64,000 bases of DNA from Bacillota bacterium (GTDB taxonomy: Bacteria; Bacillota; Clostridia; Acetivibrionales; DTU013). The translations under genes were made by a program, and so were the position numbers. Below, piece by piece: positions 61,228 through 64,000 of this stretch. The stretch spans positions 1-64,000 of the forward strand of contig JAEYRB010000011.1 in assembly GCA_023409735.1 (NCBI GenBank), read 5' to 3'. Every line of letters begins with the position of its first letter. Within the stretch, counting starts at the first letter, position 1. The notes beneath the pieces were generated by a model. The model was not told the DNA's origin. It made no database searches and was given only the letters and a program-made list of their open reading frames with translations.

Positions 61228-63702
61228 TCAGAACCTGCAAAGGACTACTTTATAAAAGAAGAATTTGAATTTTCCCATACTCTTCTTTAATTCTTTAATG
61301 AAGCTTTCATAGAAATCACATATCAGTTTCTTTTCATCATCGGTTGGTATTCTGCTGCTGTATCTTGCACGAATGAAGACATCAGTTATTGCATCAAATT
61401 TAACCGGTTTTAATAGCAGTATCTCATCAACTCTTTGTGAATACTGCAGCGGAGTCTCCGCAGGAGTATAACTGATCCCCTCGAAGGACAAAGCTGATAC
61501 ATAATAGCTGTATAGCTTTAAGACACACTGTTTTGCCGGAAGGTTAAACATCTTATAAAGCCTGTATTTTCTTCTTATTGCATTAAATAAAAGCAAGATC
61601 ATAAATAAGGCAACTATGAACAAAGCTGCAAATGCTAAAACTACACGTGGTTTTATAGTGTTTTCATGACCTGTTAGATTTAAATTTGTCGGCATGGAAG
61701 GAGTCATATTACCATACCTTGCCATCATTTCCATGTAGTCATCATATGCGGGACTATAGTCTCCACTATAAGCGACGTCGTCAGAAGTGAAAGTAGAATA
61801 AAACTCTGATCTGAATGGGGAAGTAGGTTCAAAGGGAAGCCAGCCATATCCCTCAAAGTATATCTCCACCCAGGCATGCGCTTGCATATTTGTCACAATG
61901 TAAGTGTCTCCAAGAGAATTTGCGGGATCCGGCGGAAGTATATAGCCCTCAACATATCTTGCAGGAAGCCCGGCACAACGAGCAAGTATGGTCATTGCGG
62001 AAGCAAAATATGTGCAATAGCCTTCTCCCTGATCAAAGAGAAAGTAATCAACGAAATCGCGGTTTTTGGGTGTAGATTTAACATCAAGATTGTATAAAAA
62101 TTCGGATGATGAAAGATATTTTTCAATTGCTTTAGCCTTGTCATAGTTGTTTGAATAATCGGCGGTAAGCGTTTTTGAAAGCTCCTTAATACGATTGGGA
62201 AGAGTATCGGGCATCTGAAGGTACTTCTGGTAAATTTTATCACTTATGCTTTTTAATTCTTTAGCATTATTATATTTTTTTATATATAATCTTGTATTTT
62301 CAGATAATGACTTATTATTAAAGGTTGTTAGATTAGAGGAATATGTATTATCTAATATATTGCTAACATCTGCATCAGAAAAGCCGCTAGACAAAAGATC
62401 CTTGGCTATAAGCGAGGAATAATCAGATAGCTTATTATCATAAAGATTGCTCTGGCTTTTCCTCATAAGCTCTATAAACTCATCGTTTCCTAATCTTGGA
62501 CTATACATACCTAAGGAGTACTCAAAATTCTTTGAAAGGCGCTTTTCTGCCGAAAGGTCGCCTGTATCACTGACAAAACCGTTAAAATTTCCTGAAACAC
62601 CAAGGTTAAGATTCGTTACTAATGCAGGTAAAAACATTGTCTTTGTCTTTAGATCTAGGTATGTAACAGAAATATCATTTCTGTCAAAATAATCGTAGAA
62701 ATCTGCATCTTCGCCTGCAAGCAGAGTAAATCCTTCTTTTAGCTCAGATACATCATTATAAATGCTGCTAAAATCGTGTCCTATATTAAGCTTTTCCTCA
62801 GTGCTATACTCCCACGAAGTACCTGTGTATACATCTCTTACGGAGCCTTTAAGATATACATTGTTGTCTGTTGAAACCTTCAGGATATCTGTATCATCAA
62901 GTCTTACCCTGCCGCCGAGAATGCCGCTGTCTCCAAAGCCTGAAGAGTTAGCAACTGAGAAGTAATCAAAAGAGGCATATTGGTAGTTGTTTGTTAAATA
63001 ATTATATGCAGCAGTGATTTTGCTATCAAGCCAAGGCCATGTTATCGGCTGATCACTGGCATCAAACGAAAATGCTAAAGCTATTATTATCAGACATAAC
63101 GGAAGACTCCACAGCATTACCGATTTTCCGCCTAAATATTCATTAGTGGCTTTTGCTTTTATACTGTAAACCTTCTTAACGTAGCATAAAAGAAATACAG
63201 AAAGAAAGATATAAAAGGAAATCATACTGGTCATAATACCCATACACCATTGTATAGTGAAAAGTAGAAAGCCAGAGCTGACTACTATAAAAAATCTGAA
63301 ATTTCTAACTATAATGAGATACATAAACAAAGATAAAACAAAACTAAGAAAGAGGGCTGTAATGAACTGGTAAGAGGGTATGAAAACAACAGGATTCTCA
63401 ATAAAATCAACTAAGTAATAAAAATAGCCGGAGATAAAGGAAAATGTTCTTCGGAAACCAACATAGAAGGATAAGTAAACAATACCTGCTGCTCCTGAAA
63501 GCATAATTATAACAGCACCGGCAATAACAGTAATCTTATTTATTAGAAACAGGTTAATCAAGCATATACTTATAACTATCATCAGCAGAAGCTTATAAGG
63601 TGAATAGTCAAGGCATAGTGAGGAGGAAAGGGCATATGTAAGGCTAAATGCTGCAATTTGTGCAAGTATGATATCAGGTATCGACAATAGCATTTTTTTC
63701 AT
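61228..63702 (-). CDS. Transglutaminase-like membrane protein (TgpA-type)
   Basis: The 824-residue protein has six or more membrane helices in the first 200 residues, a large external region, and a transglutaminase-like domain with catalytic GYCTYFASAMTILARC (Cys) near residue 560, MQAHAWVEIYF (His) and PFEPT. Another membrane helix lies near 675-700, followed by a cytoplasmic DUF4129-like tail. Function is not established in Clostridia; in Pseudomonas the related TgpA is essential. AAAGGAGG precedes the ATG, and its start lies 17 bp after the upstream gene. Confidence 0.88.
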   Translation of the reverse strand: MKKMLLSIPDIILAQIAAFSLTYALSSSLCLDYSPYKLLLMIVISICLINLFLINKITVIAGAVIIMLSGAAGIVYLSFYVGFRRTFSFISGYFYYLVDFIENPVVFIPSYQFITALFLSFVLSLFMYLIIVRNFRFFIVVSSGFLLFTIQWCMGIMTSMISFYIFLSVFLLCYVKKVYSIKAKATNEYLGGKSVMLWSLPLCLIIIALAFSFDASDQPITWPWLDSKITAAYNYLTNNYQYASFDYFSVANSSGFGDSGILGGRVRLDDTDILKVSTDNNVYLKGSVRDVYTGTSWEYSTEEKLNIGHDFSSIYNDVSELKEGFTLLAGEDADFYDYFDRNDISVTYLDLKTKTMFLPALVTNLNLGVSGNFNGFVSDTGDLSAEKRLSKNFEYSLGMYSPRLGNDEFIELMRKSQSNLYDNKLSDYSSLIAKDLLSSGFSDADVSNILDNTYSSNLTTFNNKSLSENTRLYIKKYNNAKELKSISDKIYQKYLQMPDTLPNRIKELSKTLTADYSNNYDKAKAIEKYLSSSEFLYNLDVKSTPKNRDFVDYFLFDQGEGYCTYFASAMTILARCAGLPARYVEGYILPPDPANSLGDTYIVTNMQAHAWVEIYFEGYGWLPFEPTSPFRSEFYSTFTSDDVAYSGDYSPAYDDYMEMMARYGNMTPSMPTNLNLTGHENTIKPRVVLAFAALFIVALFMILLLFNAIRRKYRLYKMFNLPAKQCVLKLYSYYVSALSFEGISYTPAETPLQYSQRVDEILLLKPVKFDAITDVFIRARYSSRIPTDDEKKLICDFYESFIKELKKSMGKFKFFFYKVVLCRF

Positions 63703-63719
63703 ATTAGTATTTCCTCCTT

Positions 63720-64000
63720 TTATTCTGCAAAAACCTGCGTAATATTATCGTCTATGTTTATTTTGTAGTTATTTACACTAATTTCAGAAAGTGTTGACAG
63801 CATCTTGTCAATATCCGGATTTGATGTCTGAGTTAACTCTTCAGGTGAAATGTATATAAGACTGACATCAAAACCCGAATTGCCGGCCTTGTATATCTGG
63901 TTATAGAGTGAGTAGTCGAGGTTTGATGTAAATATTAGAATGTTGTTTTTATCAAGAGTATCGCTTGTTATTACATCAAGGATATCACAGACAGGTACGG
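63720..64000 (-). CDS. C-terminal part of a DUF58-like protein (truncated by window end)
   Basis: The last 93 codons of a minus-strand gene are present, ending QVFAE and TAA at 63720-63722. LIFTSNLDYSLY and VSLIYISPEEL look like the late strands of a von Willebrand A-like DUF58 domain. Genes for MoxR ATPase, DUF58 protein and transglutaminase usually form an operon, and the spacing here fits. The assignment leans on this context. Confidence 0.6.
   Translation of the reverse strand, partial: VPVCDILDVITSDTLDKNNILIFTSNLDYSLYNQIYKAGNSGFDVSLIYISPEELTQTSNPDIDKMLSTLSEISVNNYKINIDDNITQVFAE

Overview
The window reads as chromosome from a low-GC, anaerobic, endospore-forming member of the Clostridia (Bacillota). 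The evidence is spoIIM, ytfJ (gerW), dacF, a fused ispH-rpsA gene, an Nfn-type transhydrogenase, Rex, indolepyruvate:ferredoxin oxidoreductase, strong GGAGG-type ribosome binding sites and frequent TTG/GTG starts. Transcarboxylase, malic enzyme and a malate dehydrogenase-family gene together recall Clostridium cluster III (Acetivibrio/Ruminiclostridium-like) organisms. That placement is an inference, not a proof.

Layout. 1-4.5 kb: proC followed by an rnhA gene cut in two by a 2.9 kb insertion. The insertion carries decayed Tn554-like recombination genes, a second complete RNase H gene, a CysQ/inositol-monophosphatase-like gene and one TGA-broken ORF. 4.5-18.1 kb: housekeeping and sporulation genes (Nudix hydrolase, spoIIM, xerD, deoB, pdp, dacF, M50 protease, trpS, scpA-scpB, DUF2953, ytfJ, rluB, mnmM). 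A candidate structured RNA lies between dacF and the protease. 18.4-22.3 kb: a four-gene biotin-dependent carboxyltransferase (mmdA, a membrane-less OadG-like peptide, biotin carrier, 5S-type subunit) with no sodium-pump subunit. 22.3-32.6 kb: an unknown zinc-ribbon protein, RpiR regulator, BaiN-like flavoprotein, a HutP-like RNA-binding protein behind a hairpin-rich leader, aroH-cmk-plsC-ispH/rpsA, cheR and dinB.

32.8-40 kb is a redox block: LysR regulator, iron alcohol dehydrogenase, nfnA-nfnB, rex and citrate synthase. 40.7-43.6 kb is vanR-vanS followed by a VanY-type carboxypeptidase without resistance ligase genes. Then come tRNA-Leu (with a duplicated 3' end), murD, a GNAT acetyltransferase, glpK and, on the opposite strand, glpP, a malate/lactate dehydrogenase-family gene and malic enzyme. 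A tRNA operon (Ile2-CAU, Phe, Tyr) follows on the minus strand. 52.7-60.7 kb holds a beta-CASP ribonuclease and an amino-acid fermentation cluster (Na+/solute symporter, iorA, iorB, phenylacetate-CoA ligase, ACT protein). The window ends in a transglutaminase-like membrane protein and a truncated gene (probably DUF58) on the minus strand.

Two things stand out. One is the RNase H gene interrupted by an element that supplies another RNase H. The other is a family of four short (about 65 nt), same-orientation, structured repeats upstream of trpS, the biotin carrier gene, vanY and iorA. I could not match these to an RNA class I know. No CRISPR array, rRNA or phage structural genes are present.
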